NCBI RefSeq assembly: GCF_000938255.1
Contig: NZ_JYMR01000056.1
Span: 315,192 to 379,191, forward strand
Source: Bradyrhizobium sp. LTSP849
Lineage (GTDB): Bacteria; Pseudomonadota; Alphaproteobacteria; Rhizobiales; Xanthobacteraceae
Length of the DNA stretch: 64,000 bases
Reading direction: 5' to 3'
This document shows, one piece after another, positions 25,608 to 34,439 of this stretch. Below the pieces are notes generated by a model. That model was not told the origin of the DNA and ran no database searches. It worked only from the letters and a program-made list of their open reading frames with translations. The translations under genes and the position numbers were made by a program. Within the stretch, counting starts at the first letter, position 1; each line of letters opens with the position of its first letter.

Positions 25608-26444
25608 ATGAGCAGACCAGCCAATCCCGTGACCGTGCCGCTCGCGGACTATTCGCCGCAACATTTCCTGCTGGCCGTGGTCGACGGTGTTGCCACCGTA
25701 ACGCTCAATCGCCCCGAACGGAAAAATCCGCTGACCTTCGAGAGCTATCGGGAGCTGACCGACTTCTTCCGCGCCTGCGCGTTCGACGACGCGGTCAAGT
25801 CCATCGTCGTCACCGGCGCAGGCGGCAATTTCTCATCCGGCGGCGATGTGTTCGAGATCATTGGGCCGCTCGTGAAGATGGACACCAAGGGGCTGACCGC
25901 CTTCACGCGGATGACCGGTGACCTCGTCAAGGCGATGCGTGCCTGCCCGCAGCCGATCGTGGCCGCCGTCGAGGGCATCTGCGCCGGAGCGGGTGCGATC
26001 GTTGCCATGGCGTCGGACATGCGGCTCGCCGCGAGCGGGGCCAAGGTCGCCTTCCTGTTCAACAAGGTAGGCCTTGCCGGCTGCGATATGGGTGCCTGTG
26101 CGATCCTGCCGCGGATCATTGGACAGTCCCGCGCCTCCGAGCTGCTCTATACCGGCCGGTTCATGACCGCGGAGGAGGGCGAGCGCTGGGGCTTCTTCAG
26201 CCGCATCGTGACGCCGGAGCAGGTGCTGCCCCAGGCACAGCTGCTGGCCAAGCAGATCGCGGAAGGACCGACCTTCGGCAACACCATGACCAAGCGGATG
26301 CTGGCCATGGAATGGGCGATGTCGATCGAAGAGGCGATCGAGGCGGAAGCCATTGCTCAGGCGCTGTGCATGACGACGGCGGATTTCGCGCGCGCTTTCG
26401 AAGCCTTCGCCAACAAGGTCAAGCCGGTCTTTAGGGGCGACTGA
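25608..26444 (+). CDS. Enoyl-CoA hydratase/isomerase family protein (crotonase)
   Basis: The 278-residue protein begins after AAAAGG. The oxyanion-hole segments are GAGGNFSSGGDVFEI and EGICAGAGAIVAMASDM, with AFLFNKVGLAGCDMGACAIL where the catalytic acids of hydratases usually lie. That last segment deviates from the hydratase consensus (P-E-x-x-x-G), so it may be a hydrolase, isomerase or ring-opening member. It sits in the SDR operon of the CoA-thioester block. Confidence 0.85.
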   Translation: MSRPANPVTVPLADYSPQHFLLAVVDGVATVTLNRPERKNPLTFESYRELTDFFRACAFDDAVKSIVVTGAGGNFSSGGDVFEIIGPLVKMDTKGLTAFTRMTGDLVKAMRACPQPIVAAVEGICAGAGAIVAMASDMRLAASGAKVAFLFNKVGLAGCDMGACAILPRIIGQSRASELLYTGRFMTAEEGERWGFFSRIVTPEQVLPQAQLLAKQIAEGPTFGNTMTKRMLAMEWAMSIEEAIEAEAIAQALCMTTADFARAFEAFANKVKPVFRGD

Positions 26445-26599
26445 ACCGACAATTTTCGCCGCCACGGAGCTGAGAATTAAGGCTAAGCCCAAGACGCGGG
26501 CCTAGCTCAAGGCGGAGGCGACAAAGCAGCTTGCGGCCGAGTAACCGGCCGTGCGACGTTAACCCCATTGCCTGGTGTGTTTCGAGTGGAGTTAGGGCG

Positions 26600-27850
26600 A
26601 TGAAAGCGATTATCGTCGGTGGCGGCATCGGTGGTCTCACCACGGCGTTGATGCTGCGGGCCCGCGGCATCGGTTGCGAGATTTTCGAGCAGGCCGATAC
26701 CATTCGCGAGCTCGGTGTCGGCATTAACACGCTGCCGCATGCTATGCGCGAACTCGCGGGTCTTGGCCTGTTGCAGAAGCTTGACGACGTCGCAATCCGC
26801 ACCGACCAGCTCTATTACCTCAACCGCCATGGCCAGGAGGTCTGGCGCGAAGCTCGTGGCATCGACGCGGGCCACGACGTGCCGCAATTCTCGATTCACC
26901 GAGGTCGCCTTCAGGGCGTCATTCACCGCGCTGTCGAAGAGCGGCTCGGGCTTGAGTCGATCCACACGGGTTGCCGGCTCGGTGCGTTCACGCAGGACGA
27001 AGGCGGTGTCACGGCCTATTTCTTCGATCGTGCCGGCGTACACATCCATACCGCGCGTGGCGATATCCTGATTGGCGCTGACGGCATCCATTCTCGGGTC
27101 CGCGACACGCTGTTCCCGAACGAGGGCCCGCCGTGTTGGAACGGCCTGATGTTGTGGCGTGGTGCGCGCGACTGGCCGCTGTTCCTCACTGGCAAGTCGA
27201 TGATCGTGGCGGGCGGCCTCAATGCCAAAGTCGTTGTCTATCCGATTGCGGAGGGATCTAGCCCCGCGAGCCGTCTGACCAATTGGGCCGTGCTGGTGAA
27301 AGTGGGCGAGGGCAATGCCTCGCCGCCGCGCAAGGAGGATTGGTCGCGACCGGGCCGGCGCGAAGAGTTGATGCCGCATGTCGCGCGCTTCTCCGTGCCC
27401 TATATCGACGTGAAGAGTCTGATCTCGGCCACACCGGAATTCTACGAATATCCGACCTGTGACCGCGATCCGTTGCCCTATTGGTCGTCGGGGCGTGTCA
27501 CGCTGCTCGGCGATGCCGCGCATCCGATGTATCCGGTCGGCTCGAACGGCGCCTCGCAGGCGATCCTCGATGCGCGCTGCCTTGCGGATGCGCTGGTGCG
27601 CGCCGAGCATCCGCGTCAGGCGCTGGTCGAATATGAGAAGAAGCGGCTGCCGATGACCGCGGACATCGTCCGCTCCAACCGGCGTGGCGGCCCCGAGGGC
27701 GTCATTGATGCCGTCGAGCAGCTTGCGCCCGACGGCTTCGACAATGTCGACAACGTGCTGAGCTATTCGCAGCGCGAGGCCATCGTACGCGGCTATGCCA
27801 CCAAGGCCGGTTTTGCCGCAGTGCCTGGGCTCGCCGCAGTGCGAGCCTGA
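26600..27850 (+). CDS. FAD-dependent aromatic hydroxylase (PhzS/salicylate hydroxylase type)
   Basis: The ATG at 26600 gives 416 residues. FAD motifs are IIVGGGIGGLTTALMLRARG at the N-terminus, DILIGADGIHSRVRD in the middle and VTLLGDAAHPMYPVGSNGASQ near residue 310. This is the group A flavin monooxygenase plan, which uses NAD(P)H and O2 to hydroxylate aromatic acids. In the known 2-aminobenzoyl-CoA route the hydroxylase is a much larger two-domain protein; this single-domain enzyme takes its place here. Three genes in a row (SDR, crotonase, hydroxylase) form the operon. Confidence 0.86.
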   Translation: MKAIIVGGGIGGLTTALMLRARGIGCEIFEQADTIRELGVGINTLPHAMRELAGLGLLQKLDDVAIRTDQLYYLNRHGQEVWREARGIDAGHDVPQFSIHRGRLQGVIHRAVEERLGLESIHTGCRLGAFTQDEGGVTAYFFDRAGVHIHTARGDILIGADGIHSRVRDTLFPNEGPPCWNGLMLWRGARDWPLFLTGKSMIVAGGLNAKVVVYPIAEGSSPASRLTNWAVLVKVGEGNASPPRKEDWSRPGRREELMPHVARFSVPYIDVKSLISATPEFYEYPTCDRDPLPYWSSGRVTLLGDAAHPMYPVGSNGASQAILDARCLADALVRAEHPRQALVEYEKKRLPMTADIVRSNRRGGPEGVIDAVEQLAPDGFDNVDNVLSYSQREAIVRGYATKAGFAAVPGLAAVRA

Positions 27851-27853
27851 TGC

Positions 27854-28306
27854 TTAGCCGGGCGGTGGTGGCAGGAAGTGGATGTTGTACTCGGCGGCCA
27901 TCGCCACCACGTCCTCCGGCTTCTGCTCCTTCATGTTGTGAAGGCCCCAGAACAAGTCGAACAGCTTGCGGGTCGGGGAGACCCAGAACAGCACCTTCGC
28001 GGTCTGCTCCGACTTGTTGAAGATGCCGTGCGGTACGCCCATGCCGAGACGGATCAGATCGCCAGCGGTCGCCTGTGACTCGGAATTGCCGAGCATGAAA
28101 TCGAGTTTGCCCTCCAGCATGTAGAGATACTCATCCTGGTCGGGATGAATGTGCGGCGGCACGAAGGTGCCCGGCGGCAGCGTCGCGTGCCAGGAGAAGC
28201 TGTGCTCGGTGTTGCTCTTCGGCACATAGGTCTGGCCGAGGATGTTCCAGGAAATGCCCTGGATCCCCTCATTCGCCCGCGTGATGCCGGTGATTTCGCT
28301 CTTCAT
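27854..28306 (-). CDS. Cupin-domain protein, possible ring-cleavage dioxygenase
   Basis: The 150-residue protein starts after GGGAGGAC and is a single cupin. Motif 1 is PPGTFVPPHIHPDQDEYLYMLEG, with two His and a Glu as metal ligands. Motif 2 is GDLIRLGMGVPHGIFN, with the third His. All metal ligands of a functional Fe/Mn cupin are present. The C-terminus has a helix (DLFWGLHNMKEQKPEDVVAM) and a Pro-rich end. It lies 30 bp after a Liv-type binding-protein gene. It could be a dioxygenase, but small cupins also serve as isomerases or binding proteins. Confidence 0.8.
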   Translation of the reverse strand: MKSEITGITRANEGIQGISWNILGQTYVPKSNTEHSFSWHATLPPGTFVPPHIHPDQDEYLYMLEGKLDFMLGNSESQATAGDLIRLGMGVPHGIFNKSEQTAKVLFWVSPTRKLFDLFWGLHNMKEQKPEDVVAMAAEYNIHFLPPPPG

Positions 28307-28336
28307 TGCAGTCCTCCCTTAACGCGACGCGCGGCT

Positions 28337-29512
28337 TTAGTTCGCCGCCTTGCAGTCCTTGGCATAGCGATCGCCGTAGTTCTCAAACACCTTTTGCACG
28401 ATCTCGGTCTGGAATTTTCCGTCCGGACGTTTGGCGACCTTGGTCAGGTAAAAGTCCTGGATCGGATAGCCATTGGTGTTGAACTTGAAGGCGCCGCGCA
28501 GCGAGGTGAAATCGGCCTTCTTCAGAGCGGCTGCAACGGCGTCCTTGTTGGAGAGCTCGCCCTTCACGGTCTTGACCGCGCTGTCGATCAGCATCGCTGC
28601 ATCATAGGCCTGGAAGGCATAGGTGCCGGGCACGCCGTTATAGGCGGCCTCATAGGCGGCGACGAACTTCTTGTTCTGGGGATTGTCGAGATTGGGCGCC
28701 CAGTTGGCGCCTCCGAACATGCCGACCGCGGCGTCCTGCTGCGCGGGCAGTGTTGATTCATCGACGGTGAAAGCCGAGAGCACCGGAATGCTGTCGGCGA
28801 GGCCGGCCTGCTTGTACTGCTTGACGAGATTGACGCCGAGCCCGCCCGGCATAAAGGTGAAGAGCGCATCGGGCTTCTGCGATGAAATCTTGGAGAGCTC
28901 CGGTTGGAAGTCCAGCGTGTTCAGGGGCATGTAGGATTCTTCGACGATCTCGCCCTTATAGTCGAGCTTGAAGCCGGCGACCGAATCCTTGCCGGCTTGA
29001 TAGTTCGGCACCATCAGGTACATGCGCTTGTAGCCCCGATCCTGCGCCACCTTGCCGAGGATCTCGTGGACCTGATCGTTCTGATACGACGTCACATAGA
29101 AGAACGGGTTGCAGTCCTTGCCGGCGAAGGTCGACGGGCCGGCATTGGGGCTGATCAGAAAGGTCTTCGATTCCGTGACCGGCCGATGGATGGCCTGGAG
29201 GATGTTGGAGAAGATCGGGCCGACCACGAAGTCGACCTTGTCGCGCTCCAGGAGGCCCTTGACCTTGGTTACCGCCGCATCCGGCTTCAGTTCGTCGTCG
29301 ACCACAACGACCTCGACGTCGCGGCCGCCCATCTTGCCGCCGAGATCCTTCACGGCGAGCGCAAAGCCGTCGCGGACCTGCTGGCCAAGCGCGGCGGCGG
29401 GCCCCGACAGGGTCACGATCACACCCAGCTTGATCTTCTCCTGGGCGAGGGCCGGGTTCACCGTGGTGCCGAGCAGCAAGGCCGCCGCGGCCAAGGTCAA
29501 TTGCGTTCTCAT
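28337..29512 (-). CDS. ABC transporter substrate-binding protein, branched-chain amino acid (Liv) type
   Basis: The ATG at 29512 follows GGGGGAC and starts a 391-residue protein with a clear Sec signal (TLAAAALLLGTTVNPALA). The mature part has the type I periplasmic fold: KIKLGVIVTLSGPAAALGQQ, GGRDVEVVVVDDELKPD, DFVVGPIFSNILQAI, and a C-terminal YAFQAYDAAMLIDSA. Liv-type proteins in rhizobia often bind aromatic acids instead of Leu/Ile/Val. No permease or ATPase gene lies nearby, so it must use a transporter encoded elsewhere. Confidence 0.88.
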   Translation of the reverse strand: MRTQLTLAAAALLLGTTVNPALAQEKIKLGVIVTLSGPAAALGQQVRDGFALAVKDLGGKMGGRDVEVVVVDDELKPDAAVTKVKGLLERDKVDFVVGPIFSNILQAIHRPVTESKTFLISPNAGPSTFAGKDCNPFFYVTSYQNDQVHEILGKVAQDRGYKRMYLMVPNYQAGKDSVAGFKLDYKGEIVEESYMPLNTLDFQPELSKISSQKPDALFTFMPGGLGVNLVKQYKQAGLADSIPVLSAFTVDESTLPAQQDAAVGMFGGANWAPNLDNPQNKKFVAAYEAAYNGVPGTYAFQAYDAAMLIDSAVKTVKGELSNKDAVAAALKKADFTSLRGAFKFNTNGYPIQDFYLTKVAKRPDGKFQTEIVQKVFENYGDRYAKDCKAAN

Positions 29513-29652
29513 GGTCTGTCCCCCGTGACTACCGGGCTTGCGCCGCAAGCCGCGTACTCCAATTCAAGCTTATGCCGATGATGGCTGCCGCGGCAAGCAA
29601 GGCCGTGCGCATCGCGTCATCGCCGGCGACGTTCATGCAAGCGGCGCGCCAA

Positions 29653-29672
29653 TTGCTTGAAGCTTAAAGAAA
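29653..29672 (+). promoter_or_regulatory. Putative MarR operator 3
   Basis: TTGCTTGAAGCTTAAAGAAA lies in the divergent region between the binding-protein gene and marR. Its core TTGAAGCTTAA is nearly palindromic. Confidence 0.6.
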
Positions 29673-29721
29673 TTGGCGTGCTGTCGATTGTTGCAGCTTT
29701 AGGCTTGCAGCCCGCGCGAAT

Positions 29722-29741
29722 TTATTTGAAGCTCAAAATGT
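29722..29741 (+). promoter_or_regulatory. Putative MarR operator 4
   Basis: TTATTTGAAGCTCAAAATGT lies about 70 bp from operator 3 and 22 bp before the marR start. This is the expected place for autoregulation. Confidence 0.6.
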
Positions 29742-29762
29742 TAGGGAATCCGGCCGGCGCCA

Positions 29763-30281
29763 ATGCCGGCCGCCAGTGACTGCATCAAGATGCTCGATTC
29801 CGAGACCAAGGCCGTCGAGACGCCCGAGGACCATGCCGAAGAGCTTCGGCTGTGGCTGCGCCTGTTGACCTGCACGACCCTGATCGAGGGCGAAGTCCGC
29901 GGCCGGCTGCGGCAACGCTTCGATGTCACGCTGCCCCGTTTCGATCTGATGGCGCAGCTCGACAAGGCGCCCGACGGGATGACGCTGTCCGACGTCTCCA
30001 AGCGCATGATGGTGTCGAACGGCAACGTCACTGGCCTCGTCGAGCGGCTGGTGGAATCCGGCCATCTCGATCGTCGCACATCGGAGACGGACCGCCGGGT
30101 CCAGGTGATCCGGCTCACAAAACTCGGGCGTGCCGAGTTTCGCAGGATGGCCGCGGAACACGAGACCTGGATCGCCGCTCTCTTCGCCGACCTGACGCCG
30201 AAGGATGTGCGCGAGCTGATGCGGCTCCTGGCCAAGACCAAGGCGTCGGCGCAGAAATCAGCTGCGCGCCGCCGGCCTTAA
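29763..30281 (+). CDS. MarR family transcriptional regulator
   Basis: The 172-residue protein has the winged-helix plan: RFDLMAQLDKAPDGMTLSDVSKRMMVSNGNVTGLVERLVESGHLDRR as helix-turn-helix and RRTSETDRRVQVIRLTKLG as wing. Leading and trailing helices support dimerisation. MarR proteins in aromatic CoA pathways typically repress until an aryl-CoA or free acid binds. Five similar near-palindromic sites in its own promoter and in those of both flanking operons are its probable targets. A second ATG at 29790 is an alternative start. Confidence 0.87.
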   Translation: MPAASDCIKMLDSETKAVETPEDHAEELRLWLRLLTCTTLIEGEVRGRLRQRFDVTLPRFDLMAQLDKAPDGMTLSDVSKRMMVSNGNVTGLVERLVESGHLDRRTSETDRRVQVIRLTKLGRAEFRRMAAEHETWIAALFADLTPKDVRELMRLLAKTKASAQKSAARRRP

Positions 30282-30360
30282 GGCCGCAAGCGGGACGCCC
30301 GCCAATCTCCCTTGCCCCAGGAAAAAGCATGGGATGCCCAAAATCCGCTATTGCGCAAAA

Positions 30361-30380
30361 TTGCTTTAAGCCTAAAATGA
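30361..30380 (+). promoter_or_regulatory. Putative MarR operator 5
   Basis: TTGCTTTAAGCCTAAAATGA lies 48 bp before the ligase start. It is nearly identical to operator 1. Confidence 0.6.
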
Positions 30381-30428
30381 TTTCCAGATAGTGCTGCCGG
30401 GTGCTTTCCATGCGCAAAGGAGCGTGCG

Positions 30429-32120
30429 ATGGCCAACGCCGCGAAGGCTGAAGTGTCGGGTTCGTATGACGGCAATGCTGCGACGGCCCATGTCGATACA
30501 TTCGCGCGGCAGCATCTGCCGCCACCTGAGCTTTGGCCAGAGTTCATCTTCACACGGCCGGAGTTGCACTATCCGCCACGACTGAACTGCGTCAGCTATT
30601 TCGTCGATCGCTGGGTCGAACAGGGCCATGGCGATGCCCCTTGTGTCATCAGTCCCGCCGTCAGCTACACTTATCGCGAGCTGCAAGCGCTGGTGAATCG
30701 CATCGCCAATGTGCTGGTCGGCCAGCTGGGTCTCGTGACTGGCGGGCGCGTGCTGCTGCGCTCCGCCAACAGCCCGATGATGGTTGCGACCTATCTCGCG
30801 GTGATCAAGGCCGGTGGTATTTGCGTGGCGACGATGCCATTGCTGCGCGCCAAGGAGCTGTCCTATCCGATCCAGAAGGCGGAGATCACGCTCGCGCTCT
30901 GCGACGGAAAACTCTCCGACGAGATGGAGAAGGCGAAGGCGGCAGCACCCGGTCTCAAGCATGTCGTCTATTGGGGCAATGGCGCGGCCGACTCACTTGA
31001 GGCGCTCATCGCTGACGCAAGTCCTGAGTTCACGGCAGTTGATACCGCCTCCGACGACATCTGCCTGATCGCCTTCACGTCTGGCACGACCGGCGATCCC
31101 AAGGGCACCATGCATTTCCACCGCGACATGCTGGCGGTGTGTGACGGCTATGCACGCAACATCCTGCGCGCCGAGCAGAAGGATCGCTTCGTCGGCTCCG
31201 CGCCGCTCGCCTTCACCTTCGGCTTCGGTGGCGTGCTGTTCCCGATGCATATCGGCGCGTCCTTCGTCGTTCTGGAGAAGACGACGCCCGACGAAATTCT
31301 GAACGCAATCGAACAATACAAGACCACAGTCTGCTTCACCGCGCCGACGGCATATCGGGCCATGATCGGCAAGCTTCCTGGCCGCGATATTTCCTCGCTC
31401 CGGAAGTGCGTCTCCGCGGGCGAGACGCTGCCCAAGCCGACATTCGATGCTTGGCTCAAGGCGACCGGCATCAAGCTGATGGACGGCATCGGGTCGACCG
31501 AGTTGCTGCACATATTCATCAGCGCGACTGAAGACGAGATTCGGCCTGGGGCGACCGGCAAGCCTGTTCCAGGCTATGAGGCAAAGATTGTCGATGATTC
31601 CGGCAACGACGTGCCGCCGGGCACGATGGGCTATCTCGCGGTGCGCGGGCCGACCGGCTGCCGTTATCTCGCCGACGAGCGTCAGCGCAAATACGTCCAG
31701 AATGGCTGGAACGTCACTGGCGACACTTACCTGATGGATAGCGATGGCTATTTCTGGTACCAGTCACGCTCCGACGACATGATCGTGTCGGCCGGGTACA
31801 ACATCGCAGGCACCGATGTCGAGGTCGCGCTGCTCACGCATCCCGCTGTCGCCGAGTGCGGCGTCGTCGGTGCGCCGGACGAGGCGCGCGGGATGATCGT
31901 GAAGGCCTATGTCATCGCTGCACCCGGAGTGATGCCGGACGCCCAGCTCGCGGCCGAATTGCAGGAGCACGTCAAACGCGAGATTGCGCCTTACAAATAT
32001 CCGCGCGCGATTGAGTTTGTGGCACAACTGCCGAAGACCGAGACCGGGAAGTTGAAGCGCTTTGCCTTGCGGCAATTGGCGCAGGCCGCAGTGACGTCAT
32101 CGGGCGTCGCGGCAAAATGA
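30429..32120 (+). CDS. Benzoate/2-aminobenzoate-type CoA ligase
   Basis: The 563-residue AMP-forming ligase starts after AAAGGAG. It shows LNCVSYFVDRWVEQGHGD, FTSGTTGDPKGTMHFHRDM for ATP, MDGIGSTELLHIFIS for aryl-acid binding, GWNVTGDTYLMD, and Lys in LPKTETGKLKRF. The SGTTG...HFHRDM and DGIGSTELLHIF motifs are those of benzoate-CoA and 2-aminobenzoate-CoA ligases. This points to an aromatic acid as substrate. It is followed 15 bp later by a RidA gene, the arrangement known from 2-aminobenzoate clusters. Confidence 0.87.
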   Translation: MANAAKAEVSGSYDGNAATAHVDTFARQHLPPPELWPEFIFTRPELHYPPRLNCVSYFVDRWVEQGHGDAPCVISPAVSYTYRELQALVNRIANVLVGQLGLVTGGRVLLRSANSPMMVATYLAVIKAGGICVATMPLLRAKELSYPIQKAEITLALCDGKLSDEMEKAKAAAPGLKHVVYWGNGAADSLEALIADASPEFTAVDTASDDICLIAFTSGTTGDPKGTMHFHRDMLAVCDGYARNILRAEQKDRFVGSAPLAFTFGFGGVLFPMHIGASFVVLEKTTPDEILNAIEQYKTTVCFTAPTAYRAMIGKLPGRDISSLRKCVSAGETLPKPTFDAWLKATGIKLMDGIGSTELLHIFISATEDEIRPGATGKPVPGYEAKIVDDSGNDVPPGTMGYLAVRGPTGCRYLADERQRKYVQNGWNVTGDTYLMDSDGYFWYQSRSDDMIVSAGYNIAGTDVEVALLTHPAVAECGVVGAPDEARGMIVKAYVIAAPGVMPDAQLAAELQEHVKREIAPYKYPRAIEFVAQLPKTETGKLKRFALRQLAQAAVTSSGVAAK

Positions 32121-32135
32121 GAAAAGGATAGACAA

Positions 32136-32600
32136 TTGTCCGTGACGACGCCGAAAGGTCCACAGCTTGCGGTGCTGCCGACCGCCGCCGAGGATGACAC
32201 CCGTTCGGTGGCGCAGGTGCTCCAGCCTTCGGGCTGGCCGATGCCGAAGGGCTATGCCAACGGCATCGCCGCGGAGGGGCGCATCGTCGTCACCGGCGGG
32301 GTGATCGGCTGGGATGCCGAGGAACGTCTTGCGGACGGCTTTATTGCTCAGGTGCGCCAAGCGCTGAGCAATATTGCGGCGATTCTAGCCGAAGCCGGTG
32401 CCCGGCCCGAGCATCTCGTGCGCCTGACCTGGTACGTCGTCGACATGGACGAATACCTGGCCAACCTGAAGGAGCTCGGCAAGATCTACCGGACGGTTTT
32501 CGGTGCGCACTATCCCGCGATGGCGCTGCTCCAGGTCGTCCGCCTCGTCGAGAAGGCGGCGCGCGTCGAGATCGAGGCAACCGCCGTCATTCCGCGCTGA
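32136..32600 (+). CDS. RidA family protein
   Basis: The 154-residue protein uses a TTG start seven bases after AAAAGGA. It has the YjgF/RidA trimer fold: GYANGIAAEGRIVVTGGVIG, QVRQALSNIAAILAEAGARPEHLVRLTWYV, and PAMALLQVVRLVEKAARVEIEATAV. RidA proteins hydrolyse reactive enamine/imine intermediates. A partner for a CoA ligase is expected where an amino-substituted ring is opened, since imines would form. This fits an aminobenzoate-like substrate. Confidence 0.87.
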   Translation: MSVTTPKGPQLAVLPTAAEDDTRSVAQVLQPSGWPMPKGYANGIAAEGRIVVTGGVIGWDAEERLADGFIAQVRQALSNIAAILAEAGARPEHLVRLTWYVVDMDEYLANLKELGKIYRTVFGAHYPAMALLQVVRLVEKAARVEIEATAVIPR

Positions 32601-32613
32601 GTTGCGTTTGGCT

Positions 32614-33342
32614 TCAGCTCGCCTTGGCGAGATCGTCGTCCTCAGGCGAGTTGAGATAGACGCCGGACATGGTGTCGACCCAGCAGAGATGGTCGTGCAC
32701 CATCTTCACGCCTTCCACGTTCTCGGCGGCAACGACCGCAGCCTGCCGTGCGTGCTCTTCCGTAATGACCCCGCTGAGGTGAACGATGCCGTTGCGGACG
32801 ATGACGTTCAGCCCGAACGGACACCAATCGCTCTTCTCCATGGCGTCGATGATACGGCCGCGAATGTGATCGTCGTCGGCCGTCGGATCCGGCACGTCAC
32901 GGGCGAGACCGGCCACCGCCTGCAACAAATTGGCGCGTGACACGATGCCGACGACCTTGTCGCCGCGTACCACCGGCAGCCGCTTCACATTGTTCCGTTC
33001 CATGAGATCGACGATCTCCGCGAGTGCCGTATCCTCGGTGATGGTCACGGGCGAGGCGGTCATCACTTCTGCGACCTTGCGGCCGTGCTCGTGGACGAAG
33101 TCGCTGGCCGACTTGCCGGGACCGAGAATGAAGCGCAGCCAGCGGCCGCGCTTGCGTCCGGTGCCAATTTCGCTGCGGCGAATGAAGTCGCCCTCCGAGA
33201 CGACGCCGACCAGCTTGCCGGCGTCGTCGACGACCGTGAGGCCGCTGACGTGCCGCTTCAGCATGATGTTTGCCGCCTCGACAATGCTGGTGTCGGGGGT
33301 AACCGAGATGACCGAGCGGGTCATGATCTGGTGGGCGCGCAT
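32614..33342 (-). CDS. CBS-pair protein with BON domain
   Basis: The ATG at 33342 (CGGAG before it) gives 242 residues. Two CBS motifs (MTRSVISVTPDTSIVEAANIM and MTASPVTITEDTALAEIVDLM) form one Bateman module that binds adenine nucleotides. The C-terminal part (IIDAMEKSDWCPFGLNVIVRNGIVHLSGV) is a BON domain. Such proteins are induced in low oxygen or stress in rhizobia. A perfect TTGA-N6-TCAA box lies 67 bp upstream. A GTG at 33363 would add seven residues. Confidence 0.87.
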   Translation of the reverse strand: MRAHQIMTRSVISVTPDTSIVEAANIMLKRHVSGLTVVDDAGKLVGVVSEGDFIRRSEIGTGRKRGRWLRFILGPGKSASDFVHEHGRKVAEVMTASPVTITEDTALAEIVDLMERNNVKRLPVVRGDKVVGIVSRANLLQAVAGLARDVPDPTADDDHIRGRIIDAMEKSDWCPFGLNVIVRNGIVHLSGVITEEHARQAAVVAAENVEGVKMVHDHLCWVDTMSGVYLNSPEDDDLAKAS

Positions 33343-33408
33343 TTTCGAGCTCCGCAAGTTCACACAAATATCGAGATGCGAAGCTTAGATCACCGGGAGA
33401 TACTTGAT

Positions 33409-33422
33409 TTGACCCAAGTCAA
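33409..33422. promoter_or_regulatory. FixK/Fnr-type box 1
   Basis: TTGACCCAAGTCAA is a perfect TTGA-N6-TCAA palindrome. It lies 67 bp upstream of the CBS-BON gene and is also the 5' flank of the convergent CHAD gene end. Confidence 0.65.
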
Positions 33423-33439
33423 GGAGGGCTGGTCCGCGC

Positions 33440-34414
33440 CTAGTCCTCGGGCTCTGCATTTGGCGCGAGATCGGAGGAGCGGAACGGCTTGGCCTTGTCC
33501 AGTTTCCGGTAGGCCGTCGATGCCGTCTGCAGCAACTTCTTCTCGCGCTTGCGGTTGAGGAAGCGGATGCCTGCCTCGGGGCCGGCTCCGTTCAATGACG
33601 CCGCCAGAGTTCGGCCTCGTGCATCGTCATTCAGTTGTCCGAGCGACCGTTGCGCCTTGCGCAATTGCTTGAGGATCGACTTCTGCTTCGTCAGCGACGT
33701 GTCGGAGAACAGATCCTCCAGCGACTCGATCGAATAGGTCAGTCGTTTGTTGAGAATCCGCAGTTTGTGCCGTTTCTCGACGTCGAGCTTGCTGAGCTTC
33801 CGGGCTTTCCGAAGCAGCGTCCTTTCCCATTCCATCAGTTGCGTCGTCGCGTGATTGGAGAGCGAGCAACGGCGCAGCCCGATGGCCTCCTTGCTGCGCC
33901 TGGTCGACCAGGGGCCACTCTCGATCCAGGCAGAGGTCTCCTCGACCAGGCGCCGATATCGCGCCGATTGCAGCGCGCGGGCCAGCAGGCGGTGGCTCTC
34001 GGCGCGCTTTTCGTCCCAGTGCTGGAGCTCGGCAATCACGGCGAGCTCGTCGCGGCTCTCGGCCACGATACGTTCAATCGCAACGTCGAGGTCCCGCACC
34101 ATGCCGAGCTGGCTGTTCAGCCACTTCAGCTCGGCCCAGACTTTGGATCGCAGCGCGTCATCGACCATGGGCGAAAAGAAGCGGATGGCGGTCCGTAGAT
34201 GGGTCAGCGCGATTCGGATCTGATGCAGCGCGTCCGGATCGCCGCGGCAAGTGCCGTCATGCTGGGCGAGGACGGCGTCGAGATGGCGGCGCGCTATGAT
34301 CCGAAAGGCCGTATCACAGGCCATGCCGGGACTGAGACGGCCGGGCAGGGCATTGCGCCCGGCCGCAGGTTTGGCGCGAGCGGTCGCTGTCGAACTCGTG
34401 GTGGGTCGCGCCAT
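33440..34414 (-). CDS. CHAD-domain protein
   Basis: The 324-residue protein is an alpha-helical CHAD domain with conserved His and basic residues: DALHQIRIALTHLRTAIRFF near residue 65, LGMVRDLDV, and KRHKLRILNKRLTYSIESLEDLF later. CHAD domains bind inorganic polyphosphate and often sit on polyphosphate granules. Rich Lys/Arg content in the second half fits an anionic ligand. The ATG at 34414 is preferred, but its ribosome binding site is poor and a TTG at 34429 is possible. Confidence 0.85.
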   Translation of the reverse strand: MARPTTSSTATARAKPAAGRNALPGRLSPGMACDTAFRIIARRHLDAVLAQHDGTCRGDPDALHQIRIALTHLRTAIRFFSPMVDDALRSKVWAELKWLNSQLGMVRDLDVAIERIVAESRDELAVIAELQHWDEKRAESHRLLARALQSARYRRLVEETSAWIESGPWSTRRSKEAIGLRRCSLSNHATTQLMEWERTLLRKARKLSKLDVEKRHKLRILNKRLTYSIESLEDLFSDTSLTKQKSILKQLRKAQRSLGQLNDDARGRTLAASLNGAGPEAGIRFLNRKREKKLLQTASTAYRKLDKAKPFRSSDLAPNAEPED

Positions 34415-34439
34415 CCTAGCCCGCGCCAATCAGATTGCC

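Noticed and set aside
26507..27610. 367-codon minus-strand frame opposite the flavin hydroxylase
   Set aside because: No domain; FAD motifs are on the plus strand.
32503..32940. Plus-strand frame over the end of RidA and the CBS-BON gene
   Set aside because: It crosses two confirmed genes and has no domain of its own.
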